Assembly: GCA_020344215.1 (NCBI GenBank)
Contig: CP070815.1
Span: 1,893,132 to 1,957,131 of the forward strand
Origin: Gemmatimonadota bacterium
GTDB taxonomy: Bacteria > Gemmatimonadota > Gemmatimonadetes > Palauibacterales > KS3-K002
Direction: 5' to 3'
DNA: 64,000 nucleotides
The position numbers were made by a program, and so were the translations under genes. Positions within the stretch are counted from its first letter, which is position 1. Every line of letters starts with the position of its first letter. Of the stretch, positions 25,526 through 35,055 are shown piece after piece. The notes under the pieces were generated by a model that searched no databases, was not told where the DNA came from, and saw only the letters and a list, made by a program, of their open reading frames with translations.

Positions 25526-28500
25526 ATGGCCAGACCTGCCGGACGTCGTTTCGGTTCCGCCGGGATCGTCCTGGCGATCTTCTCGCTCACCCTCGCTCTA
25601 CCGGGAGTGGGCTTCGCGCAGCAGATCTCACCGGAGCGCTACGAGCAGATCCGCTACCGGCACATCGGTCCAGAGGGGAACCGCACCGTCGCTGTGGCGG
25701 GGATCCCCGGCGACCGCACCATCTACTACGTCGGGGCCGCTTCGGGGGGAATCTGGAAGACCGTAGACGCCGGGCTCAACTGGGAGCCCATCTTCGACGA
25801 TCAGGACGTCCACGCCATCGGAGCGCTGGCCGTGGCGCCGTCCGACCAACAGATCGTCTGGGCCGGGACCGGCGAGCCGTTCATCCGCTCGAACGTCTCC
25901 ATCGGGAACGGCGTCTACAAGTCGACCGATGGTGGCGCGACTTGGGAGCACAGGGGGCTCGACAACACGGGCCGCATCGCCCGCATCCTGATCCATCCCG
26001 GCAACCCTGACATCGTCTACGCCGCGGCCGTCGGGCACGGCTACAGCCCGCAGCAGGATCGGGGTGTGTACCGCACGAGGGACGGCGGTGCCACCTGGCA
26101 GCGGGTGCTGTTCGTGGACGAGAACACCGGGGCCTCGGACCTGGTCATGGCCCCAAACAACCCGCGCATCCTCTTCGCCGGGATGTGGCAGATCGACATC
26201 AAGACCTGGGGGCGTGAGAGCGGCGGACCGGGTAGTGGGCTCCATGTCTCGCGGGACGGCGGCGACAGCTGGACCCGCCTGGAGGGTCACGGGCTGCCGA
26301 AGCTGCCGGTCGGGAAGATCGCCCTCTGCATGACGCCGGAGGACCCGAACAGGATTTACGCTCTGATCGAGACCGGGGACGGTGTGCCCTGGCACGGCGA
26401 GCCGACGGAGAGCGGCGAGCTCTGGCGCTCGGACGACGGGGGTGAGAACTGGCAGCTGGTCACCCACGACCGCGACCTAGCTGGCCGGCAGCCCTACTAC
26501 ACCCGCTGCGCCGTCGCGCCCGACGACCCGGACGAGGCCTACTTCCTGGCGGCGTCCTATAGCGTGACCAAGGACGGCGGCCGGACGTCGGAGTTGATCG
26601 GCTTCGATGAGCTCAATGCCGTGCCGGGCTACGACCACCATGACATGTGGATCGACCCGACGAACGCGGACCGGATGATCGTGGCCCACGACGGTGGCGT
26701 CTCCATCTCCGAGAACCGGGGCCGCTCCTGGCTCCGGGTCCAGTTGCCGGTGGCCCAGATGTACCACGTGACCGTGGATAACAACATCCCCTACTACGTG
26801 TACGGCAACCGGCAGGACGGCCCATCGGTCCGCGGGCCAAGCAACAGCCGGATCGGCGGGTTCTTCAGTATGATCCCGCGGGGGATGTGGCACTCGGTTG
26901 GCGGCGGCGAAAGCGGCTTCGCCACCCCGGACCCGGTCGACCCGAACATCATCTGGTCCAGCGCTTCCGGTGCCGGGGCGCGTGGCGGCATCGTCGTCCG
27001 CTACGACGAGCGGACGCGGCAGTACCGGGACGTCGAGGTCTGGCCGGAGAGCACCGGCGGCTGGCCGGCCGAGGGGCTGAGGTACCGCTTCCAGTGGACC
27101 TTCCCGCTGCTCATCTCGCCACACGACAACAACACCGTCTACGTCACCAGCCAGCACGTGCACCGGACGACGAACGGCGGACAGAGCTGGGAGGTCGTGA
27201 GCCCCGACCTGACCACCAACGACACGACGAAGATGGGGATCTCCGGCGGCCTCACCCCGGACAACATCGGTGTCGAGTACTGCTGCGTGATCTACGCCTT
27301 CGATGAGTCGCCGGTGCAGCAGGGCGTGTTCTGGGCCGGCAGCAACGACGGCCTCGTGCACGTCAGCCGCGACGGTGGTGCCACGTGGACGGACGTGACC
27401 AGGCACATCCCGGACCTGCCGCCCCTGGGCGTGGTGCGGAACATCGACGCGTCGAAGTGGGACGCAGGGAAAGCATACATCACAGTCGATTTCCACCAGG
27501 TGGGGAACTTCGATCCCTATGTCTACAAGACGGAGGATTTCGGCAGGCATTGGACCAGGATCACCGACGGTATCCCGCGCGGCCCGCTGAGCTACGCCCG
27601 CAACATCCGCGAGGACCCGGTGCGGCCCGGGCTCCTCTACCTCGGGACCGAGAACGCGCTCTACGTCTCGTTCGACGACGGCGACAACTGGCAACCACTA
27701 AGGATGAACCTGCCGCCGGCCCCGATGTACTGGATCGTGGTTCAGGAGCACTTCAACGATCTGGTCGTGGGGACCTACGGCCGCGGCTTCTGGATCCTCG
27801 ACGACGTGACTCCGCTCCAGCAGCTCACGCCTGAGGTCGCCGGGTCCGACGCGCACCTGTTCGAGCCGCGGCAGGCCTATCGCTTCCAAGATATCACCGA
27901 GCCCATGGTCTTCTGGACCGACCCGTCGGCCGGCGAGAACCCGCCCTACGGTGCGTCGATCAACTACTGGCTCGGCTCGGCCCCCGAAGCTGACGTGAAG
28001 ATCCATATCTTCGACACAGCCGGCGACACGGTCCGCACCTTGGACGGGACGAAGGAAGTCGGGATCAACCGGATCTGGTGGGACCTGCGTTACGAGCCGA
28101 CGGAAGTGATCAAGCTGCGGACGAAGCCTCTCCACGCCGACTGGGTCGACCTGGGTGAAGAGCGCTGGCGAGCGGCGCCCGTCGGCCGGATCCGGGTGCT
28201 CGCGCCTCCGGGCACCTACACCGTAACCCTCGAGGTAGACGGCCGCGAGTACACCCGGCAGCTCGATGTCATAAAGGATCCGAACTCGGAGGGGACCGAG
28301 GCGGACATCCGGGCTCAGACCGCGATGCTGATGGAGCTGCGCGACGACATGAACGCCGCCTCCGAGCTGATCAACCGGATCGAGTGGATCCGCAGGCAGC
28401 TCTATGATCTCCGCGCGGTCCTGGAGGACAAGGGCGACTTGGACGAAGTCGTTGAAGCGGCGGACGACATCGATGCGAAGCTCATCGGCGTTGAGGAGAA

Positions 28501-28768
28501 TCTGATCCAGCTGAGGCTCACGGGCACGGGCCAGGACCGGATCCGCTGGCCCACGATGCTGGCTGGCAGAATCGCCTACCTGGCGGGCGCGGTGGAGGTC
28601 GGGGACTTCCCGCCCACCGACCAGGCGCGGGAGGTGCACACGCTTCTGAAGGAGCGGCTCCAGTCCAACCAGCAGGCGGTCGAAGAGGTGCTGGACACCG
28701 ACCTCTCCGCGTTCAACCGGATGCTCGGTGAGCAGGACCTGGGCGCGGTGGTTGCGGAGCTCGACTGA
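25526..28768 (+). CDS. Exported VPS10/sortilin-like BNR-repeat protein
   Basis: A 1080-residue protein from ATG 25526 with AGGAG eight bases upstream; the open frame continues 5' of this but has no ribosome site there. A signal peptide ends near VGFAQQ (about residue 32). At least six Asp-box (BNR) motifs of the form S-x-D-G-G-x-x-W are spread along two beta-propeller-like halves, for example STDGGATWEHRG, TRDGGATWQRV, SDDGGENWQLV and SRDGGATWTDV. The C-terminal 250 residues contain a beta domain and a helical coiled segment. This is the sortilin/VPS10-like 'glycosyl hydrolase' family common in Gemmatimonadota and Bacteroidota; the substrate is unknown. A terminator follows. Confidence 0.9.
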   Translation: MARPAGRRFGSAGIVLAIFSLTLALPGVGFAQQISPERYEQIRYRHIGPEGNRTVAVAGIPGDRTIYYVGAASGGIWKTVDAGLNWEPIFDDQDVHAIGALAVAPSDQQIVWAGTGEPFIRSNVSIGNGVYKSTDGGATWEHRGLDNTGRIARILIHPGNPDIVYAAAVGHGYSPQQDRGVYRTRDGGATWQRVLFVDENTGASDLVMAPNNPRILFAGMWQIDIKTWGRESGGPGSGLHVSRDGGDSWTRLEGHGLPKLPVGKIALCMTPEDPNRIYALIETGDGVPWHGEPTESGELWRSDDGGENWQLVTHDRDLAGRQPYYTRCAVAPDDPDEAYFLAASYSVTKDGGRTSELIGFDELNAVPGYDHHDMWIDPTNADRMIVAHDGGVSISENRGRSWLRVQLPVAQMYHVTVDNNIPYYVYGNRQDGPSVRGPSNSRIGGFFSMIPRGMWHSVGGGESGFATPDPVDPNIIWSSASGAGARGGIVVRYDERTRQYRDVEVWPESTGGWPAEGLRYRFQWTFPLLISPHDNNTVYVTSQHVHRTTNGGQSWEVVSPDLTTNDTTKMGISGGLTPDNIGVEYCCVIYAFDESPVQQGVFWAGSNDGLVHVSRDGGATWTDVTRHIPDLPPLGVVRNIDASKWDAGKAYITVDFHQVGNFDPYVYKTEDFGRHWTRITDGIPRGPLSYARNIREDPVRPGLLYLGTENALYVSFDDGDNWQPLRMNLPPAPMYWIVVQEHFNDLVVGTYGRGFWILDDVTPLQQLTPEVAGSDAHLFEPRQAYRFQDITEPMVFWTDPSAGENPPYGASINYWLGSAPEADVKIHIFDTAGDTVRTLDGTKEVGINRIWWDLRYEPTEVIKLRTKPLHADWVDLGEERWRAAPVGRIRVLAPPGTYTVTLEVDGREYTRQLDVIKDPNSEGTEADIRAQTAMLMELRDDMNAASELINRIEWIRRQLYDLRAVLEDKGDLDEVVEAADDIDAKLIGVEENLIQLRLTGTGQDRIRWPTMLAGRIAYLAGAVEVGDFPPTDQAREVHTLLKERLQSNQQAVEEVLDTDLSAFNRMLGEQDLGAVVAELD

Positions 28769-28794
28769 GTGATGAAACTCCGATAAACCATTTT

Positions 28795-28822
28795 CCCGCT
28801 CGGCCCCCGGGGGCCGAGCGGG
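28795..28822 (+). terminator. Hairpin terminator after the VPS10-like gene
   Basis: A perfect 28-base palindrome with arms CCCGCTCGGCCCCC and GGGGGCCGAGCGGG, preceded by TTTT and followed by GCTTCTTG. It lies 26 bp after the VPS10-like stop. The tract after it is only moderately T-rich, but stem strength and position support a terminator; the TTTT before it (AAAA on the minus strand) does not require bidirectional use because no minus-strand gene is near. Confidence 0.7.
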
Positions 28823-28865
28823 GCTTCTTGCGGTGCAGCGACTACGAATTAGGGAGGTTCAATTC

Positions 28866-30881
28866 ATGCACCTCTGCCAGCTATTCCTGCTAGCGATCAT
28901 CTGGGTCGGAGTCGAGGGTTCTGCGCTGGCTCAAGAGGGGCCACGGCCGATGACCGTCGAAGACGTGCTCGAGCTCAGGAGCGTCGGCGACCCGCGGATC
29001 AGTCCCGATGGCGGCTGGGTCGCATACGTCGTCACCGAGATCGACTTCGACGAGAACGCTTCGAACTCCGACATCTGGATCGTCTCGACGGACGGCGGCT
29101 CGCCTTTCCAGCTCACCCGTGGCCCAAAGCGCGATAGCTCACCCGAGTGGGCGCCCGACGGCAGCTGGTTGGCCTTCTTGTCCAACCGCGATGGGAAGAC
29201 GCAGGTGTATGGGATCGCGCCGAACGGCGGCGAGGCGTGGGTCGTAACCGATTGGGAGACCGGCGTGAACTCGTTCCGAATCGCGCCGGACGGCGGATGG
29301 ATCGCTTTCACCGCCTCGGCCGAAAAGCGGGAAGAGGATGAGGAGCTGGAGAAGCTTCGCGGAGAACCGATCGTTTGGGACAGCTCCTACGCGACAGCCT
29401 ACTCGCACTTGTGGGTCGCACCCTTGGACGAAGACCGCCGGGCCGGCGCGGTGGAGCAGAGCTCGCCGGACACGCTGCACGTGAGCGGGTTCGTCTGGGC
29501 ACCGGACTCCAGGGCGCTGGCGTGGGACGCCAGGCCGTCGCCGATACTCAGGACCTACCCGCACGGCGACGTCTTCGTCCAAGACAAGCCCGGTGGAGAA
29601 GTGCGGCGCGTGACCCGGATGCCGGGCGGGGAAGGGGTCGTCGAGTGGACGGCGGAGCTGGGTTTGATCGTCGCCGGAAGCGGGCACGAGCTCGGCACCT
29701 TCAACTACGAGCTGTGGTGCGTACCGGAATCAGGCGGCGAGCCGGTCTCGCTGACGGCGAACCTGGACGAGCACGCACGGTTCGTCCGCGCCGGGGAGCG
29801 CGAACTGCTGGTCGACGCCTCGTATAGAACCGGCCGGCGCCTCTATCGCATTCGCCTGAGAGACGGCGGGCCTCAGGGAGATGCGGAGCTGCTGAGCGAC
29901 GATCGTCTATACCTCCGCAGCTTCTCGGCCTCGCGTGACGGCAGCAGGCTGGCGTTCATCGCGGAAGGCCCATCCACGCCGCCCGATGTCTTCGTGTCGT
30001 CGAGCCGCAGCTGGCGGCCGCGGCGCCTCACTGAGGTCAATCCGCAGGTCGCCGGCTTCGCATTGGGCGAGCATCGCATCGTCAGCTGGCCCTCCGCTGC
30101 CGACGGCGAGCAGATCGAAGGCGTGCTCACCCTGCCGGTGGGATACGGCGAGGGTGACCGAGTGCCCGTGCTGCTGGTCATTCACGGCGGCCCGGCAGGG
30201 GTCTCGAGCGATCGCTTCACTGCAGCCCGCGGAGCCTACCCGGTCCAGGTGTTCGCCGGCCTCGGCTATGCCATCCTGCAGCCCAACTATCGGGGCTCGA
30301 CCGGATACGGCGAGCGGTTCCGCGGTCTCAATCGCGGGGACATCTCGGGCCGCGACTGGATCGACATCGACTCGGGAATCGACTACCTGATCGAGACCGG
30401 GATCGCCGATGCGGGGAGGCTGGGGATCATGGGCTGGAGCTTCGGCGGCCATCACACCTACTGGGGGATCACGCAGACCGATCGGTATGCGGCCGCGAGC
30501 GCCGGGGCCGGCGCCAACGATCTCGTCTCGATGTACTCGCAGACGGATATCCCGGAGTTCTATCACACGTACCTCGGTCCAAAGCCGTGGGAGGACTTCG
30601 AGCTGTACGAGGAGCGCTCCGCCTACCGCAACGTCACGCGGGTGACGACCCCGCTCCTGATACAGGTAGGCGAGCAAGATGAGCGCGTGCCGGCGGAGCA
30701 GAGCATCCAGTTCTTCGAGGCCGTCAAGACGATCGGTAAGGCACCGGTGACGCTCGTGGTCTATCCTGGCGAGCCGCACGGCGTTCGCAGCCCGCGCCAC
30801 CGCCGCGACCTCATGTCACGTAACGTCGAGTGGTTCACGCGGTGGATACCAGTCAGCTCGCAGGTGACACCGGCCAACTGA
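28866..30881 (+). CDS. Exported S9-family prolyl oligopeptidase-like peptidase
   Basis: A 671-residue protein from ATG 28866 with AGGGAGG eight bases upstream and a signal peptide ending near ALAQE. An N-terminal beta-propeller of WD40/TolB-like blades (SPDGGWVAYVVTE, SPEWAPDGSWLAFLSNRDG) covers about residues 25-400. The alpha/beta-hydrolase domain carries the catalytic triad: Ser525 in GWSFGG, Asp605 in GEQDERVP and His638 in GEPHG. These are features of the acylaminoacyl or dipeptidyl peptidase branch of S9. It should degrade short peptides in the periplasm and may work with the amidohydrolases. Its own terminator follows. Confidence 0.93.
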   Translation: MHLCQLFLLAIIWVGVEGSALAQEGPRPMTVEDVLELRSVGDPRISPDGGWVAYVVTEIDFDENASNSDIWIVSTDGGSPFQLTRGPKRDSSPEWAPDGSWLAFLSNRDGKTQVYGIAPNGGEAWVVTDWETGVNSFRIAPDGGWIAFTASAEKREEDEELEKLRGEPIVWDSSYATAYSHLWVAPLDEDRRAGAVEQSSPDTLHVSGFVWAPDSRALAWDARPSPILRTYPHGDVFVQDKPGGEVRRVTRMPGGEGVVEWTAELGLIVAGSGHELGTFNYELWCVPESGGEPVSLTANLDEHARFVRAGERELLVDASYRTGRRLYRIRLRDGGPQGDAELLSDDRLYLRSFSASRDGSRLAFIAEGPSTPPDVFVSSSRSWRPRRLTEVNPQVAGFALGEHRIVSWPSAADGEQIEGVLTLPVGYGEGDRVPVLLVIHGGPAGVSSDRFTAARGAYPVQVFAGLGYAILQPNYRGSTGYGERFRGLNRGDISGRDWIDIDSGIDYLIETGIADAGRLGIMGWSFGGHHTYWGITQTDRYAAASAGAGANDLVSMYSQTDIPEFYHTYLGPKPWEDFELYEERSAYRNVTRVTTPLLIQVGEQDERVPAEQSIQFFEAVKTIGKAPVTLVVYPGEPHGVRSPRHRRDLMSRNVEWFTRWIPVSSQVTPAN

Positions 30882-30918
30882 TTCTCCGTTCGACATCCAG
30901 TGTTTCCGCTACGCGAAG

Positions 30919-30940
30919 GCCCGGAGGACACCCTCCGGGC
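30919..30940 (+). terminator. Intrinsic terminator after the S9 peptidase gene
   Basis: A perfect 9-bp stem, GCCCGGAGG with CCTCCGGGC, and a four-base loop ACAC, followed by TTGCCTCTTG. It lies 37 bp downstream of the peptidase stop. Confidence 0.75.
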
Positions 30941-31128
30941 TTGCCTCTTGTGGGTGGCCTCGAAGTGGGTGGCGCGCTCGGCGCAACCCCACAGAGCGAT
31001 CATGTGTCCAAGCGGGTGGACGGGGAGCGGGAACCGCTCCGTCGCCGTGCTCGTAGTGGCGGTAGCCCCACAACGCCGCGCCCTCGTGCCGCGTGCAAAC
31101 CGCGTGTGCGTCACCCGGAGAGTGGTCC

Positions 31129-33540
31129 ATGCTTGCCTCTACTCTGTCCGATCTGCGCTTCGCCTTCCGTTCCTTGGTGCGGCGCCCGCTCTTCTCGCTG
31201 ATCGTAGTTCTGATCCTCGGCGTCGGGCTCGGCGCCAACGCGGCGATGTTCAGCGTCGTCGACTCGGTGCTGCTCGAGCCGCTGCCGTACCCGGAGGCCG
31301 ACCGCCTGGTCTGGATGTGGGGCCGCACGCCCACGGGGAGTAGAAACACGATCTCGGCGGTGGACTACGTGGACTACCGGGCGAGCAACACCGCCTTCGA
31401 GGAGCTCGCTGCCTATTACACCTTCCCCGAGCGCTACGTGATCACCGGGGGTGACGAGCCGGAGGTCGTGCTGGGGACGCAGGCGACGTGGAACATGTTC
31501 CGCGCCCTGCGGGTGGATCCGGTGATCGGCCGCGGCTTCCTGGTCGAGGATGAGCAGCCGGGCGGCGGCGAGCCGATAGTCCTGGGCTACGGGCTGTGGC
31601 AGAGCCTGTTCGGCGGCGACCCGAATATCATCGGCCAAGTGCTGGTCCTGGACGAGAATCCCTACGAGGTCGTCGGTGTGATGCCGGCCGGCTTCGCCTT
31701 CCCCTCCTGGGCCCAGCTCTGGCGGCCGATGCGAATGACGGACCCGGCGGCCCAGGGTCGAGGCAACAACAACTTCCTGCTCTTCGGCCGGCTGAACCCC
31801 GGGGTAACGCTGGAGCGGGCGGAGGCGGAGATGGTCGCCATCGCTGCCGGGATCGCCGAGGCGTATCCCGATGTGAAACAGGGCTGGAGCGTGTCGTTGG
31901 TCTGGCTGCACGACGTGTTCGTCGGCGGCGTGCGCGGGGTGCTCTGGCTGCTGCTCGGCGCCGTGGGCCTGGTGCTGCTCGTCGCCTGCGCCAACGTCGC
32001 GGCGCTGCTGCTCGCCCGGGCCGCGGGACGCGAGGGCGAAGTCGCGGTGCGCGTTGCGTTGGGCGCGTCTCGGGGGCGGATTGCCCGACAGGTGCTCACC
32101 GAGAGCGTGGTGCTGGCGCTCAGCGGTGGCGTCCTCGGCGTGGCCCTCGCCTATGGCGCGCTGGAGGCGCTGCGCGACCTGGGTGCCGGCTCGCTGCCGC
32201 GCCTCGCCGGTATTGGCGTCGACGGCACGGCGCTGCTCTTCACGCTTCTGATCTCGGTGGCTACCGGGCTGCTGTTCGGGCTCGCCCCGGCGTTCCAGGC
32301 GCCGCGGCTCGATCTGGTTCAATCGCTCAAGGAGGGGCACCGCGGCCAGCGGCGCCCCGGCGGCCTGGGCGCGCAGAACATGCTGGTGGTGGGCCAGGTG
32401 GCGCTCTCGCTCATGCTGCTGGTCGGCTCCGGATTGCTGATCCGTAGCTTCCTTCGGCTTCAGCAGCAGGAGCTGGGCTTCGAGCCGCAGGGGGTCATAA
32501 CCGCGCAGGTCCGCCTGCCGCGAACTTACGGGCCCGAGCGGCCGCCTCAGCTGTTCTATGATGCGGCGCTGGAGCGCATCCGGGCGCTGCCGGGTGTCAA
32601 GGCGGCGGGCGCGATCACCAATCTACCGGTTATCAGTGGCTTCGGCCCCTGGAATTACGTGCACGCCGAGGGGCAGCCGCCGGCCACCCCAGCGGATCGA
32701 CGGGGTGCAACGCGGCGCGTGGTGGATCCCGGGTACTTCGGGGCGATGGGCATCCCGCTCCTCAGCGGGCGGACTTTCTTGCAGAGTGACGTCCCCGACG
32801 GGCAACTGGTCATGGTCATCAGCCGGCGGATGGCCGAGGAATTCTTCCCGGGCCTCGATCCGGTCGGCCGACAAGTCGTGTTCCCCGTGGATCCGCCGGT
32901 CTACTTTCAGGTCGTTGGAGTGGTGGGCGACGTGCGGCTGGGCCCGCTGGGGACAGACACGCGGGCCACCATGTACTGGTCGCTCACCCAAAACGGGCCG
33001 GGCACCATGAACCTGGTCGTCCGAACCCAACGCGACCCGACGACCCTGGCGTCGGCGTTACGCGCCGCGATCTGGAGTGTGGACCCGGAAGTGCCCATCT
33101 CCAACCTCAGGACGATGACTTCGGTGGTCTCAGCGTCCCTGGTGCAGAACCGCTTTCGGACGCTGTTGCTGGGCGCCTTCGCCGGCGTGGCGCTGCTGCT
33201 TGCCGCGCTGGGGCTCTATGGCGTACTGTCGCAGCTGGTCGGCCGGCGCACCCACGAAGTGGGCGTCCGCATGGCGCTGGGGGCCGATAGCGCGCGCCTG
33301 CTGCGCTGGGTGCTCCGCTACGGCATGACGCTCGCCGGCATCGGTCTGGTGCTGGGACTCGCCGGCGCCGCCGCGACCACGCGGCTGGCGCGCGGCGTGC
33401 TGTTCGGCGTCGAGCCACTAGACCCGCTGACGTTCCTCGCCACAAGTGTCTGTCTGGCGGTCGTCGCGCTGGCGGCCGCGGCTTTGCCCGCCTGGCGGGC
33501 CACGCGGGTCGATCCGGTGGAGAGCCTCAGATCGGAATAA
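31129..33540 (+). CDS. MacB/FtsX-like orphan ABC permease
   Basis: An 803-residue orphan permease. I choose ATG 31129 (CGGAG nine bases upstream) because the product then begins, like its relatives, just before the conserved LRFAFRSLVRRPLFS segment. The first membrane helix is about residues 18-43 (GVGLGANAAMFSVVDSVLLEPLPYP). Two periplasmic MacB core domains and two FtsX bundles follow, with VRVALGASRGRIARQVLTES in the middle and THEVGVRMALGADSARLL near the end. The C-terminus is RVDPVESLRSE. It ends with TAA, the only plus-strand gene here that does. No prefix domain and no PadR gene are linked to it. Confidence 0.9.
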   Translation: MLASTLSDLRFAFRSLVRRPLFSLIVVLILGVGLGANAAMFSVVDSVLLEPLPYPEADRLVWMWGRTPTGSRNTISAVDYVDYRASNTAFEELAAYYTFPERYVITGGDEPEVVLGTQATWNMFRALRVDPVIGRGFLVEDEQPGGGEPIVLGYGLWQSLFGGDPNIIGQVLVLDENPYEVVGVMPAGFAFPSWAQLWRPMRMTDPAAQGRGNNNFLLFGRLNPGVTLERAEAEMVAIAAGIAEAYPDVKQGWSVSLVWLHDVFVGGVRGVLWLLLGAVGLVLLVACANVAALLLARAAGREGEVAVRVALGASRGRIARQVLTESVVLALSGGVLGVALAYGALEALRDLGAGSLPRLAGIGVDGTALLFTLLISVATGLLFGLAPAFQAPRLDLVQSLKEGHRGQRRPGGLGAQNMLVVGQVALSLMLLVGSGLLIRSFLRLQQQELGFEPQGVITAQVRLPRTYGPERPPQLFYDAALERIRALPGVKAAGAITNLPVISGFGPWNYVHAEGQPPATPADRRGATRRVVDPGYFGAMGIPLLSGRTFLQSDVPDGQLVMVISRRMAEEFFPGLDPVGRQVVFPVDPPVYFQVVGVVGDVRLGPLGTDTRATMYWSLTQNGPGTMNLVVRTQRDPTTLASALRAAIWSVDPEVPISNLRTMTSVVSASLVQNRFRTLLLGAFAGVALLLAALGLYGVLSQLVGRRTHEVGVRMALGADSARLLRWVLRYGMTLAGIGLVLGLAGAAATTRLARGVLFGVEPLDPLTFLATSVCLAVVALAAAALPAWRATRVDPVESLRSE

Positions 33541-33556
33541 TCGCGAAGGGAAGGAC

Positions 33557-34108
33557 GTGAGACGAACGGCACTCCTGATCACTGTCGCCTCTCTTACGAC
33601 TCTTCTGAGTTGCGGTGACGACGAGGCGGCCTGCGAGACCAGAGAAGAGGGGCTCCAGGATCAGCGGTGGGTCCTGGAGTGCGTGACCGACCAGAGCGCT
33701 TACGAGGTGAACCTGGTCGGCAGTTACTTCGACCCCGAGTGGACAAGCGATCTGCCCAGCGGCGCGCACGTCTACTGCTCCGACAGAGGACCCACCTTCG
33801 CCTGGCTTCCCGGGGTCCGCTCGACCGACACACCCAACAGGTGGCGCGAGAAGACCGTCGAGCACCGTATGGACGATGGTGAGCGGGTTGAGTCCAAGTG
33901 GATGATGTCCGCCGACTACCGTGCCCGGCCCACCTATTACCTGTTCGGTGACAAGGCGAGGACGTTCGTCGACGGCCTTAGAGAGGGCCGCGAGCTCCTG
34001 CTGGCCACGAGGATCGAGTACGATCAGGAGCCCACCCACCGGCTCGTCACGCTGGAGGGCCTGCGCGGCGTCGTCGACCGGATCCCCTGCTTCCGCGAGC
34101 AAGACTGA
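33557..34108 (+). CDS. Lipoprotein of unknown function
   Basis: A 183-residue protein from GTG 33557, preceded by GGGAAGGA. The N-terminus is a lipoprotein signal peptide (ALLITVASLTTLLSC), so the mature protein is probably lipidated at Cys21. The mature part has four further cysteines, suggesting disulfides, and mixed beta structure with several Arg/Trp-rich strands. I do not recognise a family. It begins 16 bp after the permease stop and is probably cotranscribed with it. Confidence 0.72.
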   Translation: MRRTALLITVASLTTLLSCGDDEAACETREEGLQDQRWVLECVTDQSAYEVNLVGSYFDPEWTSDLPSGAHVYCSDRGPTFAWLPGVRSTDTPNRWREKTVEHRMDDGERVESKWMMSADYRARPTYYLFGDKARTFVDGLREGRELLLATRIEYDQEPTHRLVTLEGLRGVVDRIPCFREQD

Positions 34109-34182
34109 GAACTCGCCGCGCCCGTCCCGGCCTGCCGGCATCCAAGCGTCGGGCTCTTCCAGCCCCGCTAAGCTGAGGAGAG

Positions 34183-34407
34183 ATGAACTACGGCCAGGAC
34201 CGCTACCAGTTCCCGACCCCCGAACCACTGGAAGAGCGTGAGGAACGCCGGACCACGTACCGGGCAAACGTAGACGGCACGGAGATCGTGATCCGGCTCA
34301 GCGGCAAGCGCTGCCAGGATACGATGGCGGACGTGTCGTACGAGACGACGGTGGAAGTGCAGGTCGCCGAGCACCGGTTGCGAGGCTGCGGCATGGCGCT
34401 CCATTGA
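34183..34407 (+). pseudogene. C-terminal fragment of a COG3650-type protein
   Basis: A 74-residue open frame that matches only the last part of COG3650-like lipoproteins: a strand Y-x-F-P-T-P-E-P, then YRANVDGTEIVIRL, the Cys motif R-C-Q-D-T-M and the end H-R-L-R-G-C-G. Full members have a signal peptide and about 60-100 more residues containing an N-E-P-x-W segment. Here an in-frame TGA lies 9 bases upstream of ATG 34183 and nothing upstream resembles the missing half. A GAGGAG lies only two to four bases before the ATG, so a short cytoplasmic product is possible, but it is more likely a relic. Confidence 0.6.
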
Positions 34408-34569
34408 TCGCCCGCCTGCGAGTGCCACACGGGCTCAGAGTCTTTGCCAGACCAACAAGTGCTCCAGCCACACGTAGCCGGCGCTTCGTCGTCTAGCAGG
34501 ATGCGAAGCAGCCAGGGACGATACGCGCGTAGTGCAGAACGCCGCCTCGACCACGATCACCCCACACCA

Positions 34570-34662
34570 TCAGGCCGGGGTGACCAGCGCTACCGCGATC
34601 GCCAGGAGCGCGACCGCCAGCTCCAACATTCGGAACGCTCGATAGTCCCAGAGCCACGGCAT
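34570..34662 (-). CDS. Candidate 30-residue single-helix membrane peptide
   Basis: A short frame from ATG 34662 to TGA 34570 on the minus strand. It has a strong GGGAGG ribosome site nine bases upstream. The product starts MPWLWDYRAFR, a typical interfacial aromatic and basic segment, and continues with one hydrophobic helix of about 18 residues rich in Leu, Ala and Val. It lies in a 650-bp gap with no other gene. Small size limits certainty; the match of ribosome site, start and helix is what supports it. Confidence 0.4.
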   Translation of the reverse strand: MPWLWDYRAFRMLELAVALLAIAVALVTPA

Positions 34663-35055
34663 CACTAAGCACCTCCCTGTTGGTTCGCACCGGCGACACC
34701 ATCACGGATTGCAGGCCGTGTGCCACTGTGGTCAGGCCCAGCCCACCTGTGAACTCAACGAGTTTGTGCAGGATCGCTGCCTGGTCTGTGCGTCGCTGGC
34801 GTTCGCATCTGACACGCCGGCGTTCGCATACGGAACGGCGCGGGGGTGTTCGGTCGCGGCACACGGCCGTCCGTGAGCGGACAGTCGCGGCCCGGTCACG
34901 AGCCCCGCGCCGGGCGTCAGTCGCGCCGGCGGATGCCGCATCTGTTTCTATTGCAAATGGTTACACGGTCGACGACGGGGGCGCCGGCCGGGCACGACCC
35001 TTGCCCCGACATGACGCGGTTTCGAATGTCCACCGCTCCCCGAGGAGGGTTGTCG
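34663..35055. other. Intergenic stretch, no gene seen
   Basis: Apart from the small minus-strand frame ending at 34570, nothing in 34408-35055 looks coding. Open frames exist in several phases because of high GC, but none has a ribosome site with a recognisable product. The region presumably includes the promoter of the permease at 35056. Confidence 0.5.
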
